Numbered from the stretch's first letter, positions 1-9,327 are shown. The stretch: 64,000 nucleotides of DNA from Paenibacillus physcomitrellae (GCF_002240225.1 NZ_CP022584.1:3270594-3334593); one strand, 5' to 3'. Translations and numbers: made by a program. Notes: generated from the sequence alone by a model not told the origin.

Positions 1-1007
1 GCATCCCCCAGCGAGAAGAGATCCTGGACACTACCCGGCAGCATGGCCGAAAGGAAGATCAGCGGAACCATGCCGAGGACAACCGGAAGAAAGGATAACT
101 TGAAGATTTGGGAAACCCCCAGCGAAGCTTGGAAAAAGAAGCTGCAGAAGTTGCAGAACATCTGCATCAGCCAAACGACCATGAGCGGGAATTCAAGCCG
201 CTCTACAAAGAAACCGGTAATCTCGAAGCTTCTGACCAGATCAAAGGTCGGCCAGGTGCTGGTGATGATCGAATCGATCGAGAGACCGCCGATGACGAAG
301 ACGACTGTTAGGAAGTATAGAAGGATCGGTATGGCGATACCGCCCAGCATGGCCTTGACGGCTTGGCCGGGATGCTGCATGAAGGCAACCAGCGTCATTA
401 CAACCTCGCAGCCTGTATAGATCAGCACGGAAGACCTGAGACCTTGAAATACAGGGAGGATACCGCTGCCAAGTACGGGCCGCAGATTGTTGATGTCGAA
501 GATGCGCAAGCTCGCTGCGAAAGAAACAAGCAGGATGAACAAGGTGATCGGCAGTACGATTTGAAAGACTCGGGCAATCGAGTTGATACCGCCGCAAACG
601 AGGTAAGTGCCTGCCCATACAAAGGGAAGGATGACGGCCCAGCTTGGCGTGCCCTCCAGCAGGAAGAACAGCGTAACTTCGGTAAGCGTGCGAATCTCAA
701 AGCCCGCGGTAATGACGAAGTAAAGAACCAGCAGCAGGCATAACAGCCCGCCCGGGAACTTTCCGGCGATTCTTCCGGCATACTGAAAAACGGTTTGGCC
801 CGGAAACTGCTGGCAAAGCTTGACCATCAGCAGAACGACAAACACGATAATGATGCCTCCGAACAAGATGGTCAGCCAGGAATCTGGCGTCTTCACATCC
901 TGGGTGACGCTCCGCGGCATGGTCAGAATCCCGGCGCCCAGCACGGTATTGGTGAGGAATACTCCTGCCTGGGAAGAGGTGAGTTTATCGTCGGTACGAA
1001 TGAACAA
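1..1007 (-). CDS. Spore germination permease, GerB family (3' end cut by window edge)
   Basis: This is the integral membrane subunit of a germinant receptor, placed in the spore inner membrane next to the GerA subunit. The visible 335 codons of an expected 360-370 give a polytopic protein of the amino acid/polyamine permease-like fold with about nine hydrophobic segments. The N-terminus reads TSSQAGVFLTNTVLGAGIL, the typical GerAB opening. No ATG is available. The best start is TTG at 1007, preceded by ATAGGAG with an 8-nt spacer. It lies 24 bp downstream of the gerA-like gene, so the two are surely cotranscribed. A GerC lipoprotein gene would be expected beyond the left edge but cannot be seen. 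Family assignment is firm; the germinant is not predictable. Confidence 0.88.
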   Translation of the reverse strand, partial: MFIRTDDKLTSSQAGVFLTNTVLGAGILTMPRSVTQDVKTPDSWLTILFGGIIIVFVVLLMVKLCQQFPGQTVFQYAGRIAGKFPGGLLCLLLVLYFVITAGFEIRTLTEVTLFFLLEGTPSWAVILPFVWAGTYLVCGGINSIARVFQIVLPITLFILLVSFAASLRIFDINNLRPVLGSGILPVFQGLRSSVLIYTGCEVVMTLVAFMQHPGQAVKAMLGGIAIPILLYFLTVVFVIGGLSIDSIITSTWPTFDLVRSFEITGFFVERLEFPLMVVWLMQMFCNFCSFFFQASLGVSQIFKLSFLPVVLGMVPLIFLSAMLPGSVQDLFSLGD

Positions 1008-1031
1008 GGTGATCGCTCCTATCCTGTGAGT

Positions 1032-2669
1032 TTAGGACTTCCTCTTGCTTTTTTGCGTTTTGAACATGGCTGGTCTCTGCTTCATTAAGGAAAGAGGCAC
1101 CCGAAAGAAGAGATCCTTCCAGTCCCTGAGGCGAAAAGGAGACGCAGGAGTCAGGTAAGGGACTCCGAAGCTCTTTAGTTTGGTCAAATGGCTGCACAGC
1201 AGCAGGAAGAATAGAATCGTGCCGAACATCCCGAGCACCGCTGCAAACAGCATGCCGGCAAACCGCAGCAGCCGCAGCGTAATGCCGGCGCTGTAGGTCG
1301 GAATGGAGAAGGAGGAGATCGCCGTTACGGCTACGACAATGACCAGGAAAGGGCTGACTATCCCCGCCTGAACAGCAGCGTCCCCGATAATGAGACCGCC
1401 TACGATCCCCATGGCCGGCCCGATAGGTTTAGGAAGCCGGATGCCGGCCTCCCGCAGAATTTCGATCGAAATTTCCAGGATCAATACTTCAATTAACGGA
1501 GGGAACGGGACGCCCTGGCGCGTTTCAATGATGGTCAAGGCCAGCTCGGTCGGGATCAGACCCGGATGGAACGCAATCAGCGAAATATAGAGCGCGGGAG
1601 CCATAAGCGACATAAAGGCGGCAACAAAACGCAGCATTCGGATCGCCGAGCCGGACAGCCAGCGTTCATAATAATCCTCCGGAGATTGCAGCAGCATGCT
1701 GAAGGTGGCCGGAACAATGAGCGCGAACGGCGTGCCGTCCAGTAAAATGGCAACCCGCCCTTCCAGCAGAGCATTGATGACCCGGTCGGGCCTTTCGGTA
1801 TTTTGGACCTGCTGGAAAGGGCTCAAATAGTTATCTTCGATCAATTGTTCAATATAACCGGAATCCGCAAGGAACTCGGCGTTGATCTTCTGAACCCGGT
1901 CCATGACCTCCTGAAGCAGATCCGGATTGACGATGTCCTTGATATAGGCGACCACAAGATCTTTCGACAGGCTTGTCCCGATCCGGAAGCTTTTCATTTC
2001 CAGCTGTTCGGTGTAACCCTGACGGCGCAGCATGGATGTGTTCTCACTGAGCACCTCGGAGAAACCAAGCCGTGGACCGCGCAGCAGCGCTTCGGATAAA
2101 GGCTCCGAAATCGACCGGTTGGCCCCGTTCGGCAGTTCAATCAGGAGCCCGCGGGGCAGGCCTTCGATCAGGAGGCCGGCATATCCGTACAGTACGGAGC
2201 GGTTAAAGCTGTCCAGATCCGGCGCTTCCGTCAGAATAGTGAAGGGAAGCTGGCTGCTGCTGGCCTTGCCGGAACCGGACAGGTCTTCCATGGTGGCCTC
2301 GAACATCAAGAACTCCATAATGCGCATATTCAGCAGCGGATCGCTCTGCATGCCATAAGCGTTATACAGCGTGGCCTTGGCATTCAGCTTCGTCATGGTA
2401 AATTCTCTTGCCGTCAGATCGTTGTTTCCGCCAATGCGGGAATGGATGGTCTGGGCATCCGCTGCATAATCTCCGCTGAAGGGTGTGGCTGATGGAGAAG
2501 CGGCGGCTTCCTTTTCCTGGTTTATAGCAGCGGCACCGGCATCTCTTCGAGAGTCGATGAAGGAGTACATCCGCTTGTACATTTTGACGGCGCAGATAGG
2601 GACCAGAAGGGCTATAAGGGCTTGGGCAAAAATGCCCCAGCTCGGGATATGACTGATGATGGATGACAT
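1032..2669 (-). CDS. Spore germination protein, GerA family
   Basis: This is the GerAA-type subunit of a nutrient germinant receptor, 545 aa, a normal length for the family. It has a short N-terminal membrane segment (about residues 10-30), a soluble N-domain to about residue 330, and a C-terminal membrane domain with the family signatures RQGVPFPP, GPAMGIVGGLIIGDAAVQAG and SSFSIPTYS. In germination the GerA, B and C subunits form a complex that senses amino acids, sugars or nucleosides and triggers dipicolinate release. Promoters for such operons are normally sigma-G dependent, but I could not find a convincing sigma-G box in the 267 bp upstream. The ATG is preceded by a purine-rich AGGGAGACC. 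It is the first gene of the operon that continues into the permease. Confidence 0.93.
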   Translation of the reverse strand: MSSIISHIPSWGIFAQALIALLVPICAVKMYKRMYSFIDSRRDAGAAAINQEKEAAASPSATPFSGDYAADAQTIHSRIGGNNDLTAREFTMTKLNAKATLYNAYGMQSDPLLNMRIMEFLMFEATMEDLSGSGKASSSQLPFTILTEAPDLDSFNRSVLYGYAGLLIEGLPRGLLIELPNGANRSISEPLSEALLRGPRLGFSEVLSENTSMLRRQGYTEQLEMKSFRIGTSLSKDLVVAYIKDIVNPDLLQEVMDRVQKINAEFLADSGYIEQLIEDNYLSPFQQVQNTERPDRVINALLEGRVAILLDGTPFALIVPATFSMLLQSPEDYYERWLSGSAIRMLRFVAAFMSLMAPALYISLIAFHPGLIPTELALTIIETRQGVPFPPLIEVLILEISIEILREAGIRLPKPIGPAMGIVGGLIIGDAAVQAGIVSPFLVIVVAVTAISSFSIPTYSAGITLRLLRFAGMLFAAVLGMFGTILFFLLLCSHLTKLKSFGVPYLTPASPFRLRDWKDLFFRVPLSLMKQRPAMFKTQKSKRKS

Positions 2670-2936
2670 AAGTAAGGTCTCCCTGCCTTGAATTCATGAG
2701 TGTATAGAAAGTTTTCCAAAGTTTTGCTGCTTTTAGTCAGAATATTCAAAGATTGATCTGTTTTTAAATCCATAAAAAATGAAATAAATGATTAAAATCT
2801 CCAACCAATAATGATAAACTAAGATCAGATTGATTCAGAAAAAAAGCTGTGCGGCCCAGCCGTACATCGGGTTTGTTTGGCGACTAAGCAGGAGCGCATG
2901 CATCCTTCCTGCAAATTGTAGGGTAGAAGGACGGTA

Positions 2937-4430
2937 ATGATGAGCAACCGACAAAATCAAACTGACGTTATTTTAATTGGTGCCGGAATCATGAGTGCGA
3001 CATTAGGGTCATTGCTGAAAGAACTAGTCCCGGATTGGAGAATCACCGTATTCGAACGGCGCGGCGGGGCTGGAGAGGAAAGCTCCAACGAATGGAACAA
3101 TGCGGGAACGGGACATTCTTCTCTGTGCGAGCTTAACTACACCGTAGAACAGCCTGATGGAACCATTGATATTAGCAAAGCGATCAAAGTAAATGAGGAG
3201 TATCAATTCTCCAAGCAGTTTTGGACGCATCTCGTCAAGAGCGGCCGGGTACCCGATCCGCGGGACTTTATTAGGCCGGTTCCCCATATGAGTTTTGTGC
3301 AGGGTGAGAAGGATGTCTCCTTTTTGAAGAAAAGATTTGAAGCGCTTTCAATAAACCCGCTGTTTCCAGGCATGGAATTCTCCGAAGATCCGAAGCAGCT
3401 GGCGGAATGGATTCCGCTGATGATGCAGGATCGCACGGTTAATCAGCCTATCGCGGCCACGAGAATAGAGTCGGGAACGGACGTCAATTTTGGGGCGCTG
3501 ACGCGTATCCTGTTTACCCATTTGAAGGATCAAAATGTCGACATCCGCTACAATCATCAAGTGAAGAATATCAAACGTGCCGCAGACGGCATGTGGGAGT
3601 TAAAAGTAAAGAATATGGGAAGCGGGACAACGGAACGCCATGCGGCCAAATTCGTCTTTATCGGCGGAGGGGGCGGCAGCCTGCATCTGCTGCAGAAGTC
3701 CGGCATTCCGGAAGGCAAAGGAATCGGCGGATTCCCGGTCAGCGGACTGTTTATGGTGTGCAAGAAGCCGGAGGTCGTGCGGCAGCATCATGCCAAAGTG
3801 TACGGACAGGCGCCTGTCGGCGCTCCGCCGATGTCGGTGCCGCATCTGGATACGCGGGTAATCAACGGGAAGGAATCGCTGTTTTTTGGCCCCTTCGCGG
3901 GCTTCTCGCCGAAATTCCTTAAATTCGGTTCCATGTTCGATCTGATTACTTCGGTGAAACTGCATAACCTGACCACGATGCTGGCAGCCGGCGTGAAAAG
4001 CTTCCAGCTGACCAAATATTTGGTTCAGCAGCTGATGTTGTCGAAGGAACAGCGGCTTGAAGCTTTGCGTGAGTTTGTTCCAAACGCAAACGGCGAAGAC
4101 TGGGAGCTGGTCGTTGCGGGGCAGCGCGTACAGATCATTAAAGATACCGAAGCCGGCAAAGGGACACTGCAGTTCGGTACGGAGGTCATCAGCGCGGCAG
4201 ACGGCTCAATAGCCGCTTTGCTTGGTGCTTCGCCAGGCGCCTCCACCGCCGTTTCGGTCATGTTGGAAGTGATCCGCAGATGTTTCCCGCAGCATTTGAA
4301 AGAATGGGAGCCGAAGATCAAGGAGATGATCCCTTCTTACGGCTTGTCCTTATCCCAGCATCCTGAACTTATCCAAGAAATTCACACTTCCACCGGAGAG
4401 GCGCTTGGCCTAGGGAACGGAGTTCATTAA
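2937..4430 (+). CDS. mqo: Malate:quinone oxidoreductase
   Basis: This FAD-dependent, membrane-associated enzyme oxidises L-malate to oxaloacetate and passes electrons to the quinone pool, bypassing NAD-dependent malate dehydrogenase. The 497-aa length is normal. The N-terminal dinucleotide-binding motif is [13 protein letters not shown] (about residues 12-24), followed by the family-typical [21 protein letters not shown] and [11 protein letters not shown]. The C-terminus has [18 protein letters not shown]. Two ATG codons are adjacent at the start; AGAAGGA lies five bases upstream of the first. The gene is monocistronic: a strong hairpin follows about 85 bp after the stop. Directly after the stop a 10-bp near-duplicate (AACGGCCGGG, AACGGCCTTA) is present. 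No regulator is adjacent, so control is unknown. Confidence 0.95.
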   Translation: MMSNRQNQTDVILIGAGIMSATLGSLLKELVPDWRITVFERRGGAGEESSNEWNNAGTGHSSLCELNYTVEQPDGTIDISKAIKVNEEYQFSKQFWTHLVKSGRVPDPRDFIRPVPHMSFVQGEKDVSFLKKRFEALSINPLFPGMEFSEDPKQLAEWIPLMMQDRTVNQPIAATRIESGTDVNFGALTRILFTHLKDQNVDIRYNHQVKNIKRAADGMWELKVKNMGSGTTERHAAKFVFIGGGGGSLHLLQKSGIPEGKGIGGFPVSGLFMVCKKPEVVRQHHAKVYGQAPVGAPPMSVPHLDTRVINGKESLFFGPFAGFSPKFLKFGSMFDLITSVKLHNLTTMLAAGVKSFQLTKYLVQQLMLSKEQRLEALREFVPNANGEDWELVVAGQRVQIIKDTEAGKGTLQFGTEVISAADGSIAALLGASPGASTAVSVMLEVIRRCFPQHLKEWEPKIKEMIPSYGLSLSQHPELIQEIHTSTGEALGLGNGVH

Positions 4431-4514
4431 AACGGCCGGGAACGGCCTTAAGCCATAACAACAGGCTGTCTCAAAAGGGTACAATCAAATGAGCCTGTCC
4501 CGGAATAGGGACGA

Positions 4515-4556
4515 AAAAACCTCCAAAACCACTGTATAAGTGGGGCTGGAGGTTTT
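4515..4556. terminator. Bidirectional intrinsic terminator
   Basis: The arms AAAACCTCCA (4516-4525) and TGGAGGTTTT (4547-4556) pair perfectly, with an inner CAC/GTG pair. T-rich tracts follow on both strands, so the hairpin can end mqo (+) and the royal-jelly family gene (-). A second, weaker inverted repeat, ACAGGCT / AGCCTGT (4461-4497), lies just upstream. Confidence 0.85.
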
Positions 4557-4595
4557 CATTTTGTTTAGAAGTTAACTTGAGTGGGGGTATTTCGC

Positions 4596-5750
4596 TTATT
4601 TCCCTGCGTATAAATAGGATTTTACGCCGGGCCCGACGAAGGCTTTCCAAATAATCAGGTTAAAAGGGTTGCTCCAATCGATCTCGTATCCGCCGAACAT
4701 TTCATGGAGCCGGTTGCTGTTGAAGATGATGCTGCCCTGCTGATCAAAGGCGACGCCGTCAACCCACAGCATCCAGTCGTCCGAGACAAATTCCCGGAAA
4801 GCGGGAATGGCCGGCGAGTAGATGCCCACGCCTTTCCCTTCCAGCATCGTGTAGAAAACGTTGCCTTGATTATCGGCATGCATCCCGTCCGTGGTGGTGC
4901 GTTTGCTGCCCAGAGAACGGACCGCCCGGCTGATGTCGGCGGAAGAGGCTTGAAAGTTTCGCAAAATGGAGGTGTCTACCGCATACAAATTGCGCCCGGT
5001 CACCGGGCAGTAATACAAGGTAGACCGGTCGGCGGATAAAGCGAGGCCGTCGGCGCCGGTACGGAGAGGGGTGTCTCTGTACACGGGTTTGTTATCGATG
5101 GAAAATTGGAAACCCGGGAAGTCCTGCGTACTGAAATGCCGGTCGAGCACCCGTCTAAGCGTCCTCGTCTTCATGTTGTAGATAATAATCCCGCCTTCAA
5201 CCGGGTGGTCCGGCCAGCCGCTGCCCGAATCGGTGATGTAGACGAACCCGTTTTGATTATCTACCACCAAGTCATTCAAGAAAGAAGTGCGGTACGGGGC
5301 AATTTCATCTGGAATAATGATACAGTCGAGCATCCGGTCGGTATCCAGATCCCAGACGATGATTTTTTGCGAGCCTTCGGGGGAGGGGGCGTAGGCGATT
5401 TTTCCCTGATCGAGCAGCCACATGCGGTTGTTCTCATCGATCTCATACCCGAGCACGGACTGCAGGGCTTTGACCTGACCCGCTTCGTTCCATGACCAGC
5501 TTGGAAAAGCCTGCAGTACCGGCCGCCCGTCCTTCAGGACGATCCGGTTCATGGTGGCAGGTATGCCTTCGGCCCAGCGGGGCACGGAGACGTAATAACG
5601 GCCTTGGCGGTCAACCTTGACGCCGGCAGGCATAGCTTTTTTCCAAAATTGATTGTCCTCGAATTCCCGCTGCAATTGAACATCCGGAAAGCTCCAATCC
5701 AGCCGGTTCCAATGAAAGACCATCTGATAACGGTTTGTTGAGTAGGGCAT
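4596..5750 (-). CDS. Major royal jelly protein / yellow family protein
   Basis: This is a 384-aa beta-propeller-type protein related to the insect yellow / major royal jelly (MRJP) family. The match rests on the family order of motifs: GRYYVSVPRWAEGIPATMNR near residue 50, a central WLLDQGK, FLNDLVVDNQNGFVYITDSG near residue 170, the GADGLALS loop, and LWVDGVAFD near the end. Bacterial members are thought to be lactonase-like or ligand-binding propellers; the substrate is unknown. No signal peptide is visible, so a cytoplasmic location is likely. The ATG has a good site, GGAGG, seven bases upstream. It is transcribed divergently from the GH3 enzyme, with 176 bp between them, which may hint at shared sugar-related control. 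That link is inference only. Confidence 0.8.
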   Translation of the reverse strand: MPYSTNRYQMVFHWNRLDWSFPDVQLQREFEDNQFWKKAMPAGVKVDRQGRYYVSVPRWAEGIPATMNRIVLKDGRPVLQAFPSWSWNEAGQVKALQSVLGYEIDENNRMWLLDQGKIAYAPSPEGSQKIIVWDLDTDRMLDCIIIPDEIAPYRTSFLNDLVVDNQNGFVYITDSGSGWPDHPVEGGIIIYNMKTRTLRRVLDRHFSTQDFPGFQFSIDNKPVYRDTPLRTGADGLALSADRSTLYYCPVTGRNLYAVDTSILRNFQASSADISRAVRSLGSKRTTTDGMHADNQGNVFYTMLEGKGVGIYSPAIPAFREFVSDDWMLWVDGVAFDQQGSIIFNSNRLHEMFGGYEIDWSNPFNLIIWKAFVGPGVKSYLYAGK

Positions 5751-5926
5751 GGTTTAACCTCCGAATTCGGGTGATTTACCTTGCTACTAACGTATATGCC
5801 TTCTGCTCCAAATGATGCAGTCCCTCAAAACCCTAATATTCTATGAAAACGCCTCTAATTATTCGGGTAGCCGGGGCAGTCCGTCTTGGGTAGAATGATG
5901 CGCAAGGACTGACACTAAGGAGGTTC

Positions 5927-8900
5927 ATGATGTCTACAACGGCTTATCCATTTCAGAATACGTCCCTTCCGCTGGATGAACGGGTGAACGATCTGGTTTC
6001 CCGGTTTACGCTGGAGGAGAAAGTGGGACTGATGATTCAATATCAAACGGCTGTCGAGCGTATCGGCGTGAAGGGCTATAAGCATGGCACAGAAGCAGCT
6101 CACGGCATGGCCTGGCTCGGGGAAGCGACCGGTTATCCGCAGCCAATCGGCCTCGGATGCACCTGGGATACGGAGCTGCTGCAGCAAATTGGCAGCGCTA
6201 TCAGTGACGAGGCGAGAGGGTTCTATAAGCGGAATCCGGAAATCAACGGGTTGACTCTCTGGGCGCCTACCGTCGATATGGAGCGGGACCCGCGCTGGGG
6301 CCGGACCGAAGAAGCGTATGGCGAAGATCCGATCCTGGCCGGAAAGCTGACAGCGGCATTGGTTAAAGGCATTCAGGGCGATCATCCGAAATACCTGAAA
6401 GCGGTTGCGACGCTTAAGCATTTCATTGCCAACAACAATGAAGTGGGCCGCGGTGATCAGTCGGTCAGCATTGATCCGCGCAATATGCGTGAATATTATT
6501 TGAAGGCGTTTGAAATCCCGTTTAGAGAAGGCGGCGCCCAGTCGATGATGACGGCGTATAACGCTATAAACGGCGTTCCGGCCAACCTGAATCCGGATGT
6601 GAACAATATTGTGAAGCAGGAGTGGGGCATGGACGGATTCGTGGTCAGCGATGCTTTTGACGTATCCGGTACGGTTCGCGATCATGGCTATTTGGACAGC
6701 TACAAGGAAGCGGTGGCCCGTTCGGTCAAGGAAGGCGGCATCGACAGCCTGACCGATGACGGCGAGCTGATGAAGCAGTCGCTTCGCGAAGCGCTGGAGG
6801 AAGGGCTGCTGACGGAAAGCGATCTGGATGCGGCGCTGCGCAACACGTTCCGCGTCCGTTTCCGCCTCGGCGAATTCGATCCGGAGGAAGATAATCCGTA
6901 CGCGGCAATTGGCGAGTCGGAGATTCTGCATCCGGAGCATGCCGAGCTGGCCCGTGAAGCGGCGGGCAAAGCCATCGTGCTGCTGAAGAATGAAGGCGGC
7001 ATGCTGCCTCTTCAGGCAGACCAGCTGAAGAAGGTGGCCGTGATTGGGCCGCTTGGCGGAACGGTCTACCGCGACTGGTACAGCGGCTCTCTTCCTTATG
7101 CGGTTACGCCGCTGCAGGGTATCCGGGAGAAGCTGGACGGTCATGGGGCGGAGATCTCGTTCAGCGAGGGCACGGACCGGATTAAGCTGAAGGAGAAGCA
7201 AAGCGGCTGGTACGTGCGGGTTCAGGATGGCGGGGAGGCGGCATTGGCTGCGGACGCAGAGACCCCGGAGCAAGCCTCCGTGTTTGAGATCACGGATTGG
7301 GGCTGGGGCAGCCATACGATCATCGCCGAGCAAAGCGGCAAATATTTGACGACCGATGACCGGATCGTTAAAGCTTCCGCCGATCAAATTTGGGAATGGT
7401 TTACGAAAGAAGTATTCCAGGTCCGTGCGGCGGAAGCGGGAGAGGGACTAGGACTGGGATTGAAAGTGAAAGTGGAACCGGAAGTGGTAGCGGAAGGGGA
7501 AGAAGGAGCACAAGGAGGAGGACAAGGAAGAGCGCAAGAAAGAGCACGAATAGGAGCACAAGAAACAGGAGCGCAAGAAACGGTGGATCGTGTGACCCTC
7601 TCCACCTGGAACGACATGCCGGTAACGGTGAAGGACGAAACCGGAGAACTGCTGGTCGGCAGCGGCAAAGCGGAAGAGACCGCTAACGAGATCAACGTTG
7701 CCGGCGCAGCTTCTGCAGCGGGCAGGGAAGAAGAGCCGATTACGGCTGCTGTCTTTGAGATGGAGAAGGTGACGGACAAGTTCCAGGCCGCGAAAGAAGC
7801 AGCAAGCGCCGCGGATGTAGCGGTGGTGTTCGTCGGCAATCATCCGCTGATCAACGGTAAGGAGACGATGGACCGGCCGGACATTACGCTGCCGGAATCC
7901 CAGGAGCAGCTGATCAAGGAAGTCATGTCCGTTAATCCAAACACCATTGTTGTTGTGGTGGGCAGCTATCCATACGCCCTGAACTGGGCGGATGAGCATG
8001 TTCCGGCCATTCTGTATACGACACATGCCGGACAGGAGCTCGGCCACGCCGTGGCGGATGTGTTGTTTGGCGAAGTGAACCCGGCGGGACGTTTGAACAT
8101 GACCTGGTACAAATCGGTCGATCAGCTGCCGGAATTTATGGATTACGACATCATTCAGGGAGGCAGAACCTACCGCTATTTCGAAGGTGAGCCGTTATAT
8201 CCGTTTGGACATGGATTGTCTTACAGTTCATTCCGTTATGATGAGCTAAGCCTTGACCGCAGCTGCGTTTCAGCGGACCAGGATGGCGGAGGAGGAGAGA
8301 GCGGACAGACGGTGACCGTGACTGCCCGCGTGACGAATACCTCAAGCCGTCCGGGCGAAGAAGTGGTGCAGCTGTACGGCCGCGCCGGACAGTCGCGCGT
8401 GAAACGGCCGCTGAAACAGCTGCTCGCGTTTCGGCGGGTGCTGATTCAGCCGGGTGAGACGGCTGAAGTGCACTTCACACTGCCGCTGTCCGAGCTGGCC
8501 GTGTGGGACGTGACGCGCGAGCGCTTCTGCATAGAGACCGGCTTATACCATGTAATGGCCGGTCCTTCCTCAGCGAATCTGCCGCTCAGCGCGGAGCTGG
8601 AGGTGCGGGGCGAGGTAATCCCGCCGCGCGACCTCAAACAGCCTGTGAAGGCGGTCAATTATGACGCCTACGAAGGCGTGCTGATCGGCGAATGCCGCGA
8701 AGGGGGCAGCGCCGTGGAAGTGAAGACGCAATCCGGCTGGATTGCGTTCATGGACGCCGAGTTTGGCGACGGCGTCAGGACGGTTAGGCTGCGCGCGGCG
8801 AGCCAAACGGCGGGTGCGGCCGAAGTCCGGCTGCAAAGCCCGGACGGCCCGCTTGCGGGCCGGGCCGAGCTGACAGCCGGAGGCGCGCAGGAGTGGCGCG

Positions 8901-8998
8901 ACTATACCGCTGAGCTCAGTAGCGGCGTAAGCGGACGTCAGGACATTTATATCGTCCTGACGGGCAAAACATCGCTGAGCACCGTACAGTTTCAGTGA
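5927..8998 (+). CDS. Glycoside hydrolase family 3 enzyme with inserted beta-trefoil-like domain
   Basis: This is probably an intracellular exo-acting beta-glycosidase (glucosidase or xylosidase); there is no signal peptide. The 1023-aa protein is longer than the usual 700-800 aa. The N-terminal barrel (about 1-330) has LWAPTVDMERDPRWGRTEEA, KHFIANN and the nucleophile Asp242 in GFVVSDAFD. The alpha/beta sandwich domain starts near 340 and resumes near 610. Between them an insertion (about 420-600) contains SGKYLTTDD, resembling a fascin/ricin-like beta-trefoil repeat, and a dipeptide run at residues 508-551 encoded by hexanucleotide repeats. A fibronectin-III-like domain (about 790-890) and a C-terminal CBM6-like beta-sandwich (about 910-1020) follow. 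Two ATGs follow an AAGGAGG. A terminator follows immediately. Exact specificity cannot be read from sequence. Confidence 0.9.
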   Translation: MMSTTAYPFQNTSLPLDERVNDLVSRFTLEEKVGLMIQYQTAVERIGVKGYKHGTEAAHGMAWLGEATGYPQPIGLGCTWDTELLQQIGSAISDEARGFYKRNPEINGLTLWAPTVDMERDPRWGRTEEAYGEDPILAGKLTAALVKGIQGDHPKYLKAVATLKHFIANNNEVGRGDQSVSIDPRNMREYYLKAFEIPFREGGAQSMMTAYNAINGVPANLNPDVNNIVKQEWGMDGFVVSDAFDVSGTVRDHGYLDSYKEAVARSVKEGGIDSLTDDGELMKQSLREALEEGLLTESDLDAALRNTFRVRFRLGEFDPEEDNPYAAIGESEILHPEHAELAREAAGKAIVLLKNEGGMLPLQADQLKKVAVIGPLGGTVYRDWYSGSLPYAVTPLQGIREKLDGHGAEISFSEGTDRIKLKEKQSGWYVRVQDGGEAALAADAETPEQASVFEITDWGWGSHTIIAEQSGKYLTTDDRIVKASADQIWEWFTKEVFQVRAAEAGEGLGLGLKVKVEPEVVAEGEEGAQGGGQGRAQERARIGAQETGAQETVDRVTLSTWNDMPVTVKDETGELLVGSGKAEETANEINVAGAASAAGREEEPITAAVFEMEKVTDKFQAAKEAASAADVAVVFVGNHPLINGKETMDRPDITLPESQEQLIKEVMSVNPNTIVVVVGSYPYALNWADEHVPAILYTTHAGQELGHAVADVLFGEVNPAGRLNMTWYKSVDQLPEFMDYDIIQGGRTYRYFEGEPLYPFGHGLSYSSFRYDELSLDRSCVSADQDGGGGESGQTVTVTARVTNTSSRPGEEVVQLYGRAGQSRVKRPLKQLLAFRRVLIQPGETAEVHFTLPLSELAVWDVTRERFCIETGLYHVMAGPSSANLPLSAELEVRGEVIPPRDLKQPVKAVNYDAYEGVLIGECREGGSAVEVKTQSGWIAFMDAEFGDGVRTVRLRAASQTAGAAEVRLQSPDGPLAGRAELTAGGAQEWRDYTAELSSGVSGRQDIYIVLTGKTSLSTVQFQ
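7448..7579 (+). repeat. In-frame degenerate hexanucleotide repeat inside the GH3 gene
   Basis: Twenty-two consecutive hexamers with the rough pattern NNGGAA / GCACAA / GGAAGA run through the coding strand, almost free of pyrimidines. The phase matches codons and gives dipeptides LG, LK, VK, VE, PE, AE, GE, AQ, GQ, AQ, ER, AQ, ET. It sits inside the inserted domain, in what is probably a disordered loop. Neighbouring gene sequence shows ordinary base composition. Confidence 0.8.
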
Positions 8999-9016
8999 TG
9001 AAGGCTGCTGCTTTCC

Positions 9017-9052
9017 AGCAGGCCGGGTTTCCATACAGGAATCCGGCCTGCT
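9017..9052 (+). terminator. Intrinsic terminator of the GH3 gene
   Basis: The arms AGCAGGCCGG (9017-9026) and CCGGCCTGCT (9043-9052) pair fully, with an inner TTCC/GGAA extension. It starts 19 bp after the GH3 stop. The following T-tract is short (TTGTT). Confidence 0.75.
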
Positions 9053-9104
9053 TGTTGGCCTGAATGAGTCAGTGAGTCAGGGAGGAGATATATCGGCGGA
9101 TAGA

Positions 9105-9240
9105 GAAGTAACCCGGCTTGGTATCTGCCTAAATGGCTGGAGCGGACGCTCCCGGACATCGATGTTGAAGGAACCTCGATCCAGCAGCCCCACCTTAAGG
9201 GGGATAACGGCCCGCTGCAATGAGGTCCTTACAATTTCTT
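9105..9240 (+). ncRNA. Candidate structured RNA or leader, unidentified
   Basis: This gene-free stretch has nested complementarity: GGAGCG/CGCTCC (9140-9153), an outer GGAACCTC...GAGGTCC helix, an inner CAGC/GCTG helix, and a CCCC-ACCTTAA-GGGG hairpin in the middle. The short reading frame across it (9072-9332) has no credible site or domain. I do not recognise the class. It is not a T-box or a 6S RNA by the signatures I know. It could be a leader of the downstream TPR-SUKH gene or simply decayed sequence. Confidence 0.3.
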
Positions 9241-9242
9241 TG

Positions 9243-9327
9243 CTATCTGTTTACTATTTCCTTACTATCTTCTGCTTGCTGGGAAGTTACTGGATGGGAA
9301 GCTTACTGGATGGAGACCTTACTGGAG
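9243..9327. repeat. Two adjacent short tandem arrays (11-bp and 16-bp units)
   Basis: CTATCTGTTTA, CTATTTCCTTA and CTATCTTCTGC form three 11-bp units at 9243-9275. From 9281 to 9327 three units of 15-16 bp follow: GGGAAGTTACTGGAT, GGGAAGCTTACTGGAT, GGAGACCTTACTGGAG. Both arrays lie immediately upstream of the TPR-SUKH gene; together with the RNA-like segment before them they fill the 9053-9385 gap. Confidence 0.8.

Noticed and set aside
2670-2936. Sigma-G promoter for the germination operon
   Set aside because: TGAATA-like boxes exist but no CATNNTA-type -10 at the right spacing could be found.
5915-7387. 490-codon open frame antisense to the GH3 gene
   Set aside because: It has no recognisable domain, mirrors the codon structure of the clear glycosidase on the other strand, and has no ribosome binding site.
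9105-9240. 6S RNA
   Set aside because: The ACCTTAAGGG...TAACGGCCCGC stretch recalls the 3' part of 6S RNA, but no 5' strand that could form the closing stem about 180 nt upstream was found.
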